Positions 39,630 through 50,254 of a stretch of DNA of 64,000 nt are shown here, one piece after another. The notes under the pieces are model-generated. The model saw nothing but the letters and a program-made list of their open reading frames with translations. It did not search any database and was not told where the DNA came from. The position numbers and the translations under genes are program-made. Within the stretch, counting starts at the first letter, position 1. Every line of letters starts with the position of its first letter. The DNA comes from Macrosoma leucophasiata (taxonomy: Eukaryota; Arthropoda; Insecta; Lepidoptera; Hedylidae): positions 4,340,001-4,404,000 of the forward strand of contig JAWQUS010000022.1 of the NCBI GenBank assembly GCA_036365455.1, written 5' to 3'.

Positions 39630-39829
39630 TTAGGATATGCGCACAATATGAATAGAAAAGAATATGATTTTTGTTGACCAGCACACGAAGGGTGAGACAC
39701 ACAGAGGCCTGCGGGGTGAGTGCTTCAAATGATTTAAGAACGTTAACGCTCGATATGTCTCGTAACGTAGTGTATTTAATACCTAGGCAACTACCCCCCC
39801 TTAGGAAAGTATCCGTACTTTACACTACC

Positions 39830-39960
39830 GATTTTCAACGTAAATAGTTTCGGAGTATAGTGGCTGTGACATACAAATGGACAGACACAGACACGATGAA
39901 TCTATAAGGGATCCATTTAATAAGGATTTTTGCCATTTGGGTACGCAACCCTAAAAGTAG
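39830..39960. repeat. Dispersed fragment with GTACGCAACCCTAAAAG
   Basis: ACAAATGGACAGACACAGAC and AAGGGATCCATTTAATAAGG are typical of lepidopteran interspersed DNA, but no ends are visible here. From 40135 to 40310 there is another repeat stretch (CTTTGGGCAGCGCTTTTGGA), inverted relative to 42120-42245. Confidence 0.35.
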
Positions 39961-40451
39961 TTTGCCACTTTTAATGCTAAAAAAATAAAAAATGAGTGTG
40001 TCACTTTTTATTTGAACTAGGTTGTTAACATCGAAAAACACAAATGATTAAATAAGTGATAAAAAAGAACGAACGTCATGAAGTATAGAATAGTTTAGCA
40101 TCTTTTTTATTAAAATTTTAATTAGAGACTGCAACTAGCTGTGCTTGCGACTTTGTTCGCGTGGAATAGTGACTTTGGGACTTTGGGCAGCGCTTTTGGA
40201 TATACATTTTGGGTAGCCAAAAAATCTACTTTACAGTAATGCTTCTATGTACACGATATTAGACGTATGGCCATCAGAGATAAAAGCACACAGGCTGCTA
40301 GGATTGCGAAAAATAGCTAATTATGTGTTTAAACGCTCAGTCGTGTAAGTACCTACCCACAAACGTCCATTCTACGCTGAACCGTATTTTCGAAAAGGGT
40401 ATTTTAAACTTCAATGCATAATATTTTTTTTATAGTCAATTATTATAAAGT

Positions 40452-40742
40452 TTTTTACTGGTGGTAGAGTTCCAGTGACGGAGCTCGCGGGCGTAGGCAC
40501 CACTGCATTACCTAATATACTTGCCGCTAAATGGTAGTGTTCAGCACTATCGTGTTCCGGTCAGGTGGTAATGTACGGCCCTGTAATTTCAGGCACAGAG
40601 GCATATCACCTAATGCCTCAGGAGTGGCAGCGCATCTGCATTTTAACTTCTGGTCATTGTGTGGGTGTCTATAGGCTACAGTCATCACTTAACATCAATG
40701 TGAACTGCATGCTTGTTTGCCACTTTTATTACATAAAAAAAA
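40452..40742 (+). repeat. SINE-A copy inserted in unit 1 only
   Basis: TTTTTTACTGGTGGTAGAGT to an A10 tail. Unit 2 reads TTATTATAAAGTTTCAGTTA across this site, giving the empty site. Confidence 0.92.
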
Positions 40743-40875
40743 AAGTTTCAGTTAATTAGTGCTACTGATAGAGAATGAAAGATGAAGGATAGATTTATAA
40801 TAATAAATATGCACTCCGTAAGAGCCGGCAGAAGTGAAAAATTGAATACTAACGTTGTGCATTTATAACCACTAA

Positions 40876-41272
40876 TGCCACCAACACCGCCACCACCATC
40901 ACCACCGTCATCACCAACCTCCACCATCACCACCGCCAATGTCACCACTACCAGCTCCACCACCGCCACCACCACAAACGCCACCAACGCCATCAACGCC
41001 ACCACCAACACCAACATCACCAAATATCTACGCCACCAATGCCGCCAAAGTGTTAGTGGTTTTGGTGGCGTTGGTGACACCAACGCCACCAAAACCACCA
41101 CCACTACCACAACCCTTGCCACCAACGCATCCAAAACTACCAACAACATCCCCAACGTCACCAATGCCTCCATCGCCCCTAAAAACCACCACCACCACCA
41201 ACGCCACCAATGACACCAATGACGACACCAATGCCACCAACGCCACCTCCACCGCCACCACCACCGTTAGCT
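40876..41272 (+). repeat. ACC-rich low-complexity block, unit 1
   Basis: Repeats of CCACCAACGCCACCAATGAC type in roughly 9-bp steps. Open frames exist on both strands (Thr/Asn/Pro-rich on plus, Val/Ala/Leu-rich on minus) because the repeat lacks stop triplets. A 21-bp-arm inverted repeat sits at 41056-41098. Confidence 0.85.
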
Positions 41273-42655
41273 AGCTTAGTTATCACTATTTATGAGATAC
41301 AGGCTGGTGACAGACAGACGGACGGACGGATAGACAGCGGAGGATTAGTAATCCAATGGGTCAGTTTTTACCTTTTAGGTACGAAACCCCCTAAAAGATA
41401 GAACAAAGATACAGAATAGCTTAATTAAAAATATTCAATATGATTCTTTAAATTTGTTATTTCTGAACCAATTCACATGAAACACTAAATGTTAAGTGAA
41501 ACTTACCACAATATATTAATGAAATGAAATCAACCGCAATGAAAATCGAATAAGCCCTTTCTGATATTAGCGTGCACAAACACACAGACAATACATTTTT
41601 CCGGGATAAAAAGTACCCAGTGTTGTGCGCCAAAGGTTAAAGTATAATCATACCAAGTTTCATTATAATCGGAATCTTAGTTTTTCTGTGATGCTTGAAC
41701 AAACAGACAGACGGACATTATTTGGGTTCGGTATCGATCTAGTAACATCCCCTGGTATTTATTTCTAATGTACAGAATTTACACTTCTACAGTTTTATTA
41801 TAAGTAAGTATATATATACTGGTGGCCTTTTTATACTGGTGGTAGATCTCCAGGGGATGTTACTAGATCGATACCGAACACCAATATGTGATTAAAAAAT
41901 GTCTGTCTGTCTGTTTGTTCAAGCATCACACAAAAACTACTAATCCGATTACGATGATACTTGGTATAATTATACTTTAACGTTTGGCGCACAAAACTGC
42001 ATACTTTTTATCCCATAAAAATGTCTGTGTGTCTGTGTGTTTGTGCACGCTAATTTCAGAAACGGCTTATCGGATTTGCGGTTTTCACTGATATATTGTG
42101 GTAAATATCGTGTACAGAGAAGCATTACTGTAAAGTAGATTTTTTTCTTTAGCTACCTAAAAGTGTTTATGATCCAAAATTTATATCCAAAAGCGCTACC
42201 CAAAGTCCCAAAGTCATTATTTCACGCGAACAAAGTCGCGGGCGCAGCTAGTATTCTAATATAATTAACACCGACTGCGTTAGACAGTTTGCAAATGATG
42301 CAATTCTTTTCTTTTTATTTGAATTAGGTTGTTAACACGAAAAAGATAAATGATTAAATAAATGATAAAAAGAACGAACGTCATGAAGAAAAAAATTGGT
42401 TAGCATGTTTCATATCTATTCATCTATTATTTCTAAACGAGTACATACAAGATATGTTCTTAGGTTTTCGCGAGCTACACTCATTGAAATAAAACTATTT
42501 TTACGGATTTATCTCGCGTATATTTAACTAAAATGATTTTTAAAATCAACCCGACGTTTCGGTCGCTTTTCAGCTTCCGTGGTCCCGGGTACATAAGTAA
42601 TTATTGTGTTAATCCTGAACGCTACGCAAGGCGTTTACGAAATCGATGGAGGTAA

Positions 42656-42966
42656 ACGTAACGTAACTTCACGCCTGTAATCCCCGAAGGGGTAGGCAGA
42701 GGTAAATGCATGCATTCAATCATACATGCAAACACCCACGACTCGCCGGTTACGTTTTGGCCCATGTAACAGGTGGCGAACCTGTTGCCATCTCCGGGCA
42801 CATTACCAAACTCCGGGGTACTGGGAAACTTCCAGAAAATGGAAAAATCCCAATAGAAGCAGAGATAAAGGATTTTAAACCGTTATCTCTGATAGTCCCC
42901 GACCCGGGAATCGAACCCAGGACCTCCAGCGTAATAGTAGTGGCCTGCTACCACTACGCTACTGAG
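42656..42966 (-). repeat. SINE-B copy between the duplicated units
   Basis: Minus strand: GCCTCAGTAGCGTAGTGGTA, B box GGTTCGATTCC, end TTACAGGCGTGAAGTTACG. It occupies the junction of the tandem duplication. Confidence 0.9.
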
Positions 42967-45088
42967 GCATAATATTTTTTTATAGTCAACTAGCGGCCCG
43001 CCCCGGCTTCGCCCGCGCTGCTCTGCTCCTATTAGTCATAGCGTAATGTAAGCTATCCTATCTCTCAAGTTGGATCGAACTGCACATGGTGTGCGAATTT
43101 TATTATAATCGGTTAAGTGGTTTAGGAGTCCATTGAGGACAAACATTGTGACACGAGATTTATATATATTAAGATTATTATAAAGTTTCAGTTAATTAGT
43201 GCTACTGATAGAGAATGAAAGATGAAGGATAGATCTATAATAATAAATATGCACTCCGTGAGAGCCGGCAGAAGTGAAAAATTGAATACTAACGTTGTGC
43301 ATTTATAACAACTAATGCCACCAACACCGCCACCACCATCACCACCATCATCACCACCCTCCACCATCACCACCGCCAATGTCACCACTACCAGCTCCAC
43401 CACCGCCACCACCACAAACGCCACCAACGCCATCAACGCCACCACCAATACCAACATCACCAAATATCTACGCCACCAATGCCGCCAAAGTGTTAGTGGT
43501 TTTGGTGACACCAACGCCACCAAAACCACCACCACTACCACAACCCTTGCCACCAACGCATCCAAAACTACCAACAACATCCCCAACGTCACCAATGCCT
43601 CCATCGCCCCTAAAAACCACCACCACCACCAACGCCACCAAGGACACCAATGACACCAGTGACACCAACGACACCAATGCCACCAACGCCACCTCCACCG
43701 CCACCACCACCGTTAGCTAGCTTAGTTATCACTATTTATGAGATACAGGCTGGTGACAGACAGACGGACGAACGGATAGACAGCGGAGGATTAGTAATCC
43801 GTTGGGTCGGTTTTTACCTTTTAGGTACGAAACCCCCTAAAAGATAGAACAAAGATACAGAATAGCTTAATTAAAAATATTCAATATGATTCTTTAATTT
43901 TTTTATTTCTGAACCGATTCACATGAAACAAACACTAAATGTTAAGTGAAACTTACCACAATATATTAATGAAATGAAATCAACCGCAATGGAAATCGAA
44001 TAAGCCCTTTCTGATATTAGCGTGCACAAACACACAGACAATACATTTTTCCGGGATAAAAAGTACCCAGTGTTGTGCGCCAAAGGTTAAAGTATAATCA
44101 TACCAAGTTTCATTATAATCGGAATCTTAGTTTTTCTGTGATGCTTGAACAAACAGACAGACAGTATTTGGGTTCGGTATCGATCTAGTAACATCCCCTG
44201 GTATTTATTTCTAATGTACAGAATGTACACTTCTACATTTTTATTATAAGTAAGTAAATAGATATACTGGTGGCCTTTTTATACTGGTGGTAGATCTCCA
44301 GGGGATGTTACTAGATCGATACCGAACACCAATATGTGATTAAAAAATGTCTGTCTGTCTGTTTGTTCAAGCATCACACAAAAACTACTAATCCGATTAC
44401 GATGAAACTTGGTATAACTATACTTTAACGTTTGGCGCACAAAACTGCATACTTTTTATCCCATAAAAATGTCTGTGTGTCTGTGTGTTTGTGCACGCTA
44501 ATTTCAGAAACGGCTTATCCGATTTGCGGTTTTCACTGATATATTGTGGTAAATATCGTGTACAGAGAAGCATTACTGTAAAGTAGATTTTTTTAGCTAC
44601 CCAAAAGTGTTTATGATCCAAAATTTATATCCAAAAGCGCTACCCAAAGTCCCAAAGTCATTATTTCACGCGAACAAAGTCGCGGGCGCAGCTAGTATTC
44701 TAATATAATTAACACCGACTGCGTTAGACAGTTTGCAAATGATGCAATTCTTTTCTTTTTATTTGAATTAGGTTGTTAACACGAAAAAGATAAATGATTA
44801 AATAAATGATAAAAAGAACGAACGTCATGAAGAAAAAAATTGGTTAGCATGTTTCATATCTATTCATCTATTATTTCTAAACGAGTACATACAAGATATG
44901 TTCTTAGGTTTTCGCGAGCTACGCTCATTGAAATAAAACTATTTTTACGGATTTATCTCGCGTATATTTAACTAAAATGATTTTTAAAATCAACCCGACG
45001 TTTCGGTCGCTTTTCAGCTTCCGTGGTCCCGGGTACATAAGTAATTATTGTGTTAATCCTGAAGGCGTTTACGAAATCGATGGAGGTA
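42967..45088 (+). repeat. Tandem duplication, unit 2
   Basis: Same order as unit 1. It carries a private Helitron-like element (42990-43174) and lacks the SINE-A. It differs from unit 1 by small indels, including a 9-bp-step loss in the ACC block (43313-43717) and loss of CGCTACGCAA near 45062. Confidence 0.9.
42990..43174 (-). mobile_element. Helitron-like element in unit 2, with empty site in unit 1
   Basis: On the minus strand it starts TCTTAATATATATAAATC and ends CCGGGGCGGGCCGCTAG, between A and T, with no duplication. Unit 1 (and the DNA left of its SINE-A) reads TATAGTCAATTATTATAAAG, the intact target. Textbook Helitron termini at 185 bp. Confidence 0.85.
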
Positions 45089-45254
45089 GCTACATATAAT
45101 TTTTTCAAACTTCTGTCAGACAAATGTCACCTCAGTTTGCCCGGGACCACGGAAGCTGAAAAGCGACCGAAACGTCGGGTTGATTTTAAAAATCATTTTA
45201 GTTTAATATACGCGAGATAAATCCGTAAAAATATTATAGTTTTATTTCAATGAG
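44924..45254. mobile_element. Fold-back element with about 110-bp arms
   Basis: CTCATTGAAATAAAACTATT with CCCGACGTTTCGGTCGCTTT mirrored by AAAGCGACCGAAACGTCGGG ending TTTTATTTCAATGAG. The left arm only is present at the end of unit 1 (42478-42594). Confidence 0.85.
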
Positions 45255-45259
45255 TACAT

Positions 45260-45510
45260 ACAAATAAATAAAATTGTAGTGTCTGTTTGTAATATATAAA
45301 AATAACCTCTTTTTACCGAATGTATATGTATGTACCTGCCTACCTACCTATATACACGGTACATAATGTATACCAAAACAATATTTTTTACAATTTTTGT
45401 GGGTCTGGTTGTTCCGGCTAATCTCGGGAACGGCTGGACCGATTTTGACGGGACTTTCACTAGCATATAGTTTATATAATAAGGAGTAACTCAGGTTACT
45501 TTAATTAGTA
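45260..45510 (+). repeat. Single unit of the 25.5-26.2 kb tandem repeat
   Basis: CAAATAAATAAAATTGTAGT to ATAAGGAGTAACTCAGGTTA; unamplified relative of the array. Confidence 0.75.
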
Positions 45511-45516
45511 ATTAAA

Positions 45517-45767
45517 CTAGCTGACCCGGAAAACTTCGTTTTGCCTCAGAATGAAATAATGTGTCAAAGGTTTGATATATGTATACGGACTATTTCTATG
45601 GGAAAATAAAATTGTGGTTTTTACTGTTTCCCTTCAATTTCTTCATATTTTCTTACCTTTCAAACCTTCCGTAAACTACCAAAAATCATTCAAAACCAAA
45701 ATTAGCATTCTTCCGTTCTCAAGTTTTAGGGAGACTAACGAATAGCAATTGATTTATAGATACAAGA
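45517..45767 (-). mobile_element. Helitron-like CTAGCTGACCC element
   Basis: CTAGCTGACCCGGAAAACTT to TTTATAGATACAAGA; minus strand begins TCTTG and ends CTAG, flanked by A and T. Confidence 0.72.
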
Positions 45768-45769
45768 TT

Positions 45770-45941
45770 ACAAGACTACGAAACTCACACCTTGACTTTA
45801 ACAAAATACATATACAATTTCACGCACACATTTAAACATCTAGGCGACGGCCACTTGGTCTTGTACTTTGACAGAGGGGAAGGCCTGGATATGGCTACTC
45901 CCCTCCGGTTCGCCGCGCGGCCGGTGGTCCGTCTTGCTCTA
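45770..45941 (-). repeat. hAT-M MITE partial copy
   Basis: CTACGAAACTCACACCTTGA to GTCTTGCTCTATG; the CATAGAGCAA left end is missing. Confidence 0.72.
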
Positions 45942-46235
45942 TGTATGTATCTTCACGCCAGGTCCCTAACGGGGTGGGCAGAGAGTGTAGAGCGCCAGAT
46001 ATCCCGGTCCTGACAAACCTCTCGTGCCTCGTCTACCTTCATCATTCTCTTCATACATGCACGCCGATTCCTAAGACTTTTGACCCCACCATCAGACAGA
46101 ACTCGACCTATTTGGTCATGGTAGGTCAGTCTTGGTCTTCCTGGGCCTCTGCCACATTCGCATTGTATATCTGTTTAGTCATTCGCTCATTCGACATTCT
46201 TTCTATATGCCCGAACCATCGGAGCATGCCTTTTT
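45942..46235 (-). pseudogene. LINE-R (RTE-like) reverse transcriptase C-terminus and 3' end
   Basis: Minus frame: MLRWFGHIERMSNERMTKQI, then GRGPGRPRLTYHDQIGRVLS (frame interrupted) and [28 protein letters not shown] and GRGRPR-type motifs close many insect LINE polyproteins. It ends at the GGCGTGAAGATAC terminus seen at 8674, 16693, 18268, 34248 and 56735. Confidence 0.82.
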
Positions 46236-46334
46236 TCTTGCTCTATGCAATACCATAACGCGGAATGAGCAGCTTCCGCATGCTAAACGGTTATGGCATA
46301 TTCTTCTCTAATTATACTCACAACACTCTTTTTC

Positions 46335-46630
46335 TACTGGTGGTAGAGCTCCAGTGACGGAGCTCGCGGGCGTAGGCACCACCGCATTACCTAATATACT
46401 TGCCGCTAAATGGTAGTGTTCACCACTATCAGTGTTCCGCACTATCAGTGTTCCGGTCAGGTGATAATGTAATTGTAATTTCCCGCACAAAGGCATAACA
46501 CCTTAGGCCTCAGGTGGTAACGCATCTGCATTTTGAGCTTGAACTTCGTGTGGGTGTCTATAGGCTGCAGTCATCACTTAACATCAATGTGAACTGCATG
46601 CTTGTTTGCCACTTCTTTTACATACAAAAA
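46335..46630 (+). repeat. SINE-A copy
   Basis: CTACTGGTGGTAGAGCTCCA to CTTCTTTTACATACAAAAAA, with a small internal duplication of ACTATCAGTGTTCC. A (CT)n tract follows at 46660-46685. From 46690 to 47160 I see nothing defined. Confidence 0.92.
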
Positions 46631-47161
46631 AATGATAGTGGGCATCTTTGGGAAGGCTCTCATCTCTCTCTCTCTCTCTCTCTCAATCTCAGGGCATATT
46701 CATCATATTTCGTCACCAACTTAATGGCGAAAGATTTCTGAAATCTGCCGAATAATGGAAAAAGCCCCATAGCTTAAGCTATCCAAACTATCTGTCTGTC
46801 TGTCTCAGCCCTCTGCAAAATAGTTTCACTTGATTGAGATAAAATTTGGGTGCACATATGTAAACCAGTAACCCCTCTCTTCAACTCCAAAACTACTGGG
46901 CTTAGCTTCCTTTAGAATATAGCAAAACATAGCATATCTCGATGTACGAAATAATTTTGCAGTGGGATACTAGAATATGAGAAGTTCTGTCAGCCTTTGG
47001 CTTGCTATCGCTAGTAAAAGATCAGACGGCTTATGCCTTTTTTTGTGCCGTGAAGTAGGCCGTGATTATGAAATAAGTAGTATAAGTTCTTATTACGTAT
47101 GTTCATTATCAATATTAGTCAATTACTATTAACAGAGAATATGTAATAATACTTGCTATAA

Positions 47162-47532
47162 TGAAGCGCGCATAGCCCAGCGGCTGGTGTAGATCGTAAG
47201 CGATCTGCTCGGTTAAGCACTACGGGCGCGGTCGGGTAGTGTGATGGGTGACCGCTAGTGGCAAATTAAATGCGCGTTTCCGTGCTTCGGAGGGCACGTT
47301 AAGCCGTCGGTCCCGGTTGCTATCGATGGATAGCAGTCGTTAAACCTTGTCGGAGGCCTTATGGGTGGTTTGAAAACATCCGACAGTGGGTTGGCCACTA
47401 ACCCACCCACCTCCACCAATCCGCATTGGAGCAGCGTGGTGGAGTAAGCTCCAGGCCTCCCCCCCAAAAAAAAGGGGAGAGACTCGTGCCCAGCAGTGGG
47501 ACGTATAATGGGTTGCCATTATTATTATTATT
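47162..47532 (+). repeat. SINE-C copy, full length
   Basis: GAAGCGCGCATAGCCCAGCG (A-box-like TAGCCCAGCGG), hairpin GTAGATCGTAAGCGATCTGC, end GGGTTGCC plus (ATT)n. The best reference copy in the window with the one at 60.95 kb. Confidence 0.93.
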
Positions 47533-47693
47533 ACTTGCTATTAGTACAAAATACTATCACAGGGCTCCAGAGATATGACGAGGAGTAGAGTGGGACTCAA
47601 ATCCGAATTTTGACCTCTGGTGTAGATGTCTATAGCCTGTATTTATTAAAGTAATTAAGGTGGCAAACAATAATGCAGTGCACATGGATGTTT

Positions 47694-47986
47694 TATATTA
47701 TTTCGCATTAACACATGCTTGTGAAATATATTTTATTTTTAAAGAAAAATGGAAAGAAAAATTTGACTTCAGGCGAGACTCGAACTCGCGACCTACTGGG
47801 AATCTAGTCCAGCCGCTCTTCCAATTGAGCTACTGAAGTCCTGCCCGATTTGTCAAATCTTTCCTTCACATCTATTGCATTGCTTTATGGTAGCAGCAGC
47901 GCCATCTATTACCAACTATGCTAGTTAGGCAAGTTCGAGTCTCGCCTGAAGTCAAATTTCTTTCCATTTTTCTTTAAAAATAAAAT
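47694..47986 (-). repeat. SINE-F: tRNA-like element with inverted arms and 17-bp target duplication
   Basis: AGTGCACATGGATGTTT flanks both sides (47677-47693, 47987-48003). The two ends of the insert are inverted copies of each other for about 55 bp (AGAAAAATGGAAAGAAA with GACTTCAGGCGAGACTCGAA). The minus strand carries a cloverleaf-capable core (see next entry). Confidence 0.87.
47765..47840 (-). tRNA. tRNA-like core of SINE-F (probably not a working tRNA gene)
   Basis: Minus strand: acceptor GACTTCA/TGAAGTC (7 bp perfect), D-arm AGCTCAATTGGAAGAGC, anticodon stem CTGGA/CCCAG with one mismatch and loop CTAGATT (anticodon AGA), T-arm GCGAGTTCGAGTCTCGC. Anticodon AGA would mean Ser, but the long variable arm of tRNA-Ser is absent. 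The placement in a duplicated, inverted-arm insert indicates a retroposon. Confidence 0.55.
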
Positions 47987-48226
47987 AGTGCACATGGATG
48001 TTTAGTGATCACTGCAGCCTATAGACATCTACATAAAAACCAGGGTCAAATTGCAGATGTGTTGCCACCCCTGAAACCTTAGTTGTTATGTCTCTGTGAT
48101 AGTTATTACGCGATCGCACATTATCATCTAACCGGATTATGATAGTGCTGAACACTACATACATAGATTAACGCCCTCGAGCTTCTACACTTGGCACTCT
48201 ACCGCTTGGTATCTATGTACTAGTAA

Positions 48227-48519
48227 CATAGAGCAAGGCGGCCCACCGATCGCGGCGGACTGGAGGGGAGTAGCCATAGCGTGTAGTACCGATGCAAAAC
48301 AGTCTGTCATTTTTTGCAGGGGGAAATACGTACGACACACACGCACACTACAAAAATCGTCTCTAACTACGAAACTCACACCTTGCCTTTAACAAAATAT
48401 AGAAACAATTTCACGCACACATTTAAACATCTAGGCGACAGGTATAGGCCCATTTGGGCTTGTACTTTGACAGAGGGGAAAGCCTGCATATGGCGACTCC
48501 CCTCCGGTGTTGCTCTATG
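48227..48519. mobile_element. hAT-M MITE with perfect 8-bp duplication
   Basis: CATAGAGCAAGGCGGCCCAC to CCGGTGTTGCTCTATG. ACTAGTAA at 48219-48226 and 48520-48527. Confidence 0.9.
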
Positions 48520-48527
48520 ACTAGTAA

Positions 48528-48750
48528 TGAGTCACTATTAGCAGAGAATATGTAATAATACTACGTATAGAATGGACCGCCTCACCCAACCTCCTCCCCT
48601 CTTATGGGCGACGTTTGGTATTCTCTACGTGCTACGCACACAGGTGCACGTGTAAGTAAATACACGTCACTGATTGATGTCTGTGTAATAAGAGACCAAA
48701 TTAAGCGTTTGTGTGGCATTTTGGCGGAGTGTCCGCGGTCTGCTATTAGT
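48528..48750 (-). repeat. Dispersed repeat, inverted copy of 33.4-33.6 kb
   Basis: CTCACCCAACCTCCTCCCCT, GGGCGACGTTTGGTATTCTC and GGCGGAGTGTCCGCGGTCTG match. Confidence 0.65.
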
Positions 48751-48894
48751 ACAAAATACCACTATACCAGGGATATTACTAGGGGTAGAGTGGGTCTCAA
48801 ATCTGAGTTTTGTCTCTGGTGTAGATGTATATAGGTTGCAGAATTAACTTACCGTCCATGTGAATACCATTTTGGTCATGTTGGATTTTTTAAT

Positions 48895-49157
48895 GTTATG
48901 GAAGTGGCAAACAAGCATGCAGTTCACATTGATGTTAAGTGATGACTGCAGCCTGTAGACACCCACACGAAACCAAGGTCAAAATGCAGATGCGTTACCA
49001 CCCCTGAGGCCTAAGCTGCGCCATTGTGCCGGAAATTACAAGGCCGTTCATTACCACCTCACCGGAACACGATAGTGCTGAACACTACCATTTAGCGACG
49101 AGTAAATTAGATAATACGCCCGCGAGCTCTGTCACTGGAGCTCTACCACCAGTAAAA
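48895..49157 (-). repeat. SINE-A copy
   Basis: TTATGGAAGTGGCAAACAAG to GGAGCTCTACCACCAGT. Confidence 0.9.
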
Positions 49158-49329
49158 CTATTTAAAAAACAAACACTACGGAATCCTAATCATATTATGA
49201 CGTCTATGTTTTAATTATTCACCGCCATATTGAAATTACATGCCATAGAAAAGTATATAAAATGAAAATCAATGAACACAGGAATGGTAATTTGTAAGAA
49301 GCTTAACGGATGATCGGAAAATCATTTCG

Positions 49330-49581
49330 TTATCAAAACAAAGTTTATCTTTACTGTCTACACCTCCAGTTATAACTCTACCGCGGCGTGTAACGGTCCT
49401 CCCGCCATATTGGATCGAGTACGTGCGGTAATTTGAAAAGAGAAATTGTTTGAGTTCGAAAGAAAGTGGTTTTTTACTTGGTACGTATCGAGTTTTTTTT
49501 TTAAGTTGTTATTTTTTTATTGTACGGATCGAATGCATTGCTTGGTGATAGAGTGAAGTTTTGTAAAATTTTTGCATTAAG
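49330..49581 (+). promoter_or_regulatory. Candidate promoter / non-coding first exon
   Basis: Repeat-free DNA with GCCATATTGGATCGAGTACG and no open frame, ending TTGCATTAAG|GTAAGTGG, a strong donor at 49582. Nothing in the window identifies the gene. Confidence 0.25.
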
Positions 49582-49659
49582 GTAAGTGGTGCATTGAACA
49601 AACTGTGTTAATATTTTGTAAAAAATTAGAAAATTTCAATTTTTTTTTAATTTATTTTT

Positions 49660-49890
49660 ATTTTAATGCACTTGAGAAGTACATATGGCGGACTTAATGC
49701 CCCTAGGCATTATCTCCCAGTCAACCTGAGGTTGAGCAGAAAGTCAACGAAGAGTTGCAGGGATATTAAATAACTCTAAAATAACTTAGAACGGGAAAGA
49801 TGAATAAATTTAGCACAGGCAAATATGAGAAACATAAATACGTAAGGTACATATATAATAGGTATATGTAAAATATTATTACATTGGATT
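49660..49890 (-). repeat. LINE-CR 3' UTR fragment
   Basis: CATATGGCGGACTTAATGCC and ATTATCTCCCAGTCAACCTG, reverse of the LINE-CR end. Confidence 0.72.
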
Positions 49891-49944
49891 ATTTATTGCA
49901 ATGTCACCATTAATACAGTTCTTTACATAATAACACAATAACAT

Positions 49945-50230
49945 TTTTTACTGGTGGTAGAGCTCCAGTGACGGAGGCTCGCGGGCGTAGGCACCACCGC
50001 ATTACCTAATATACTTGCCGCTAAATGGTAGTGTTCAACACTATCGTGTTCCGGTCAGGTGGTAATGTACGGCCCTGTAATTTCCGGCACAGAGGCATAA
50101 GACCTTAGGCCTCAGGAGTGGTAACGGATCTGCATTTTGACCTTGGTCTTTGTGTGGGTGTGTATAGGCTGCAGTCATCACTTAACATCAATGTGAACTG
50201 CATGCTTCCATTACATAAAAAAAAAACAGA
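49945..50230 (+). repeat. SINE-A copy
   Basis: TTTTACTGGTGGTAGAGCTC to an A10 tail; lacks TTGTTTGCCAC before the tail. Confidence 0.93.
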
Positions 50231-50254
50231 AAGTATAATCTAGGTCTTAAAAAA

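Larger units (their letters stand above)
40411..42655 (+). repeat. Tandem duplication, unit 1
   Basis: From GCATAATATTTTTTTATAGT to AAATCGATGGAGGTA. Near-identical to 42967-45088. It contains a private SINE-A (40452-40742), ACC-rich DNA, inverted transposon arms (about 41560-41760 against 41850-42090) and the left half of a fold-back element. Confidence 0.9.
47655..48200 (-). repeat. Diverged SINE-A split by SINE-F
   Basis: TGGCAAACAATAATGCAGTG stops at the insertion and GTTTAGTGATCACTGCAGCC resumes at 48000, continuing to a TTGGCACTCTACC end. A plus SINE-A fragment (47570-47640) precedes it. Confidence 0.75.

Noticed and set aside
40748..41173. Val/Leu/Ala-rich frame on the minus strand, and Thr/Asn/Pro frames on plus, as genes
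   Set aside because: Both strands are open because of the ACC-type repeat; no start context or partner exon, and unit 2 differs by repeat steps.
45941..46258. 105-residue plus-strand protein
   Set aside because: It is antisense to the LINE-R reverse transcriptase C-terminus.
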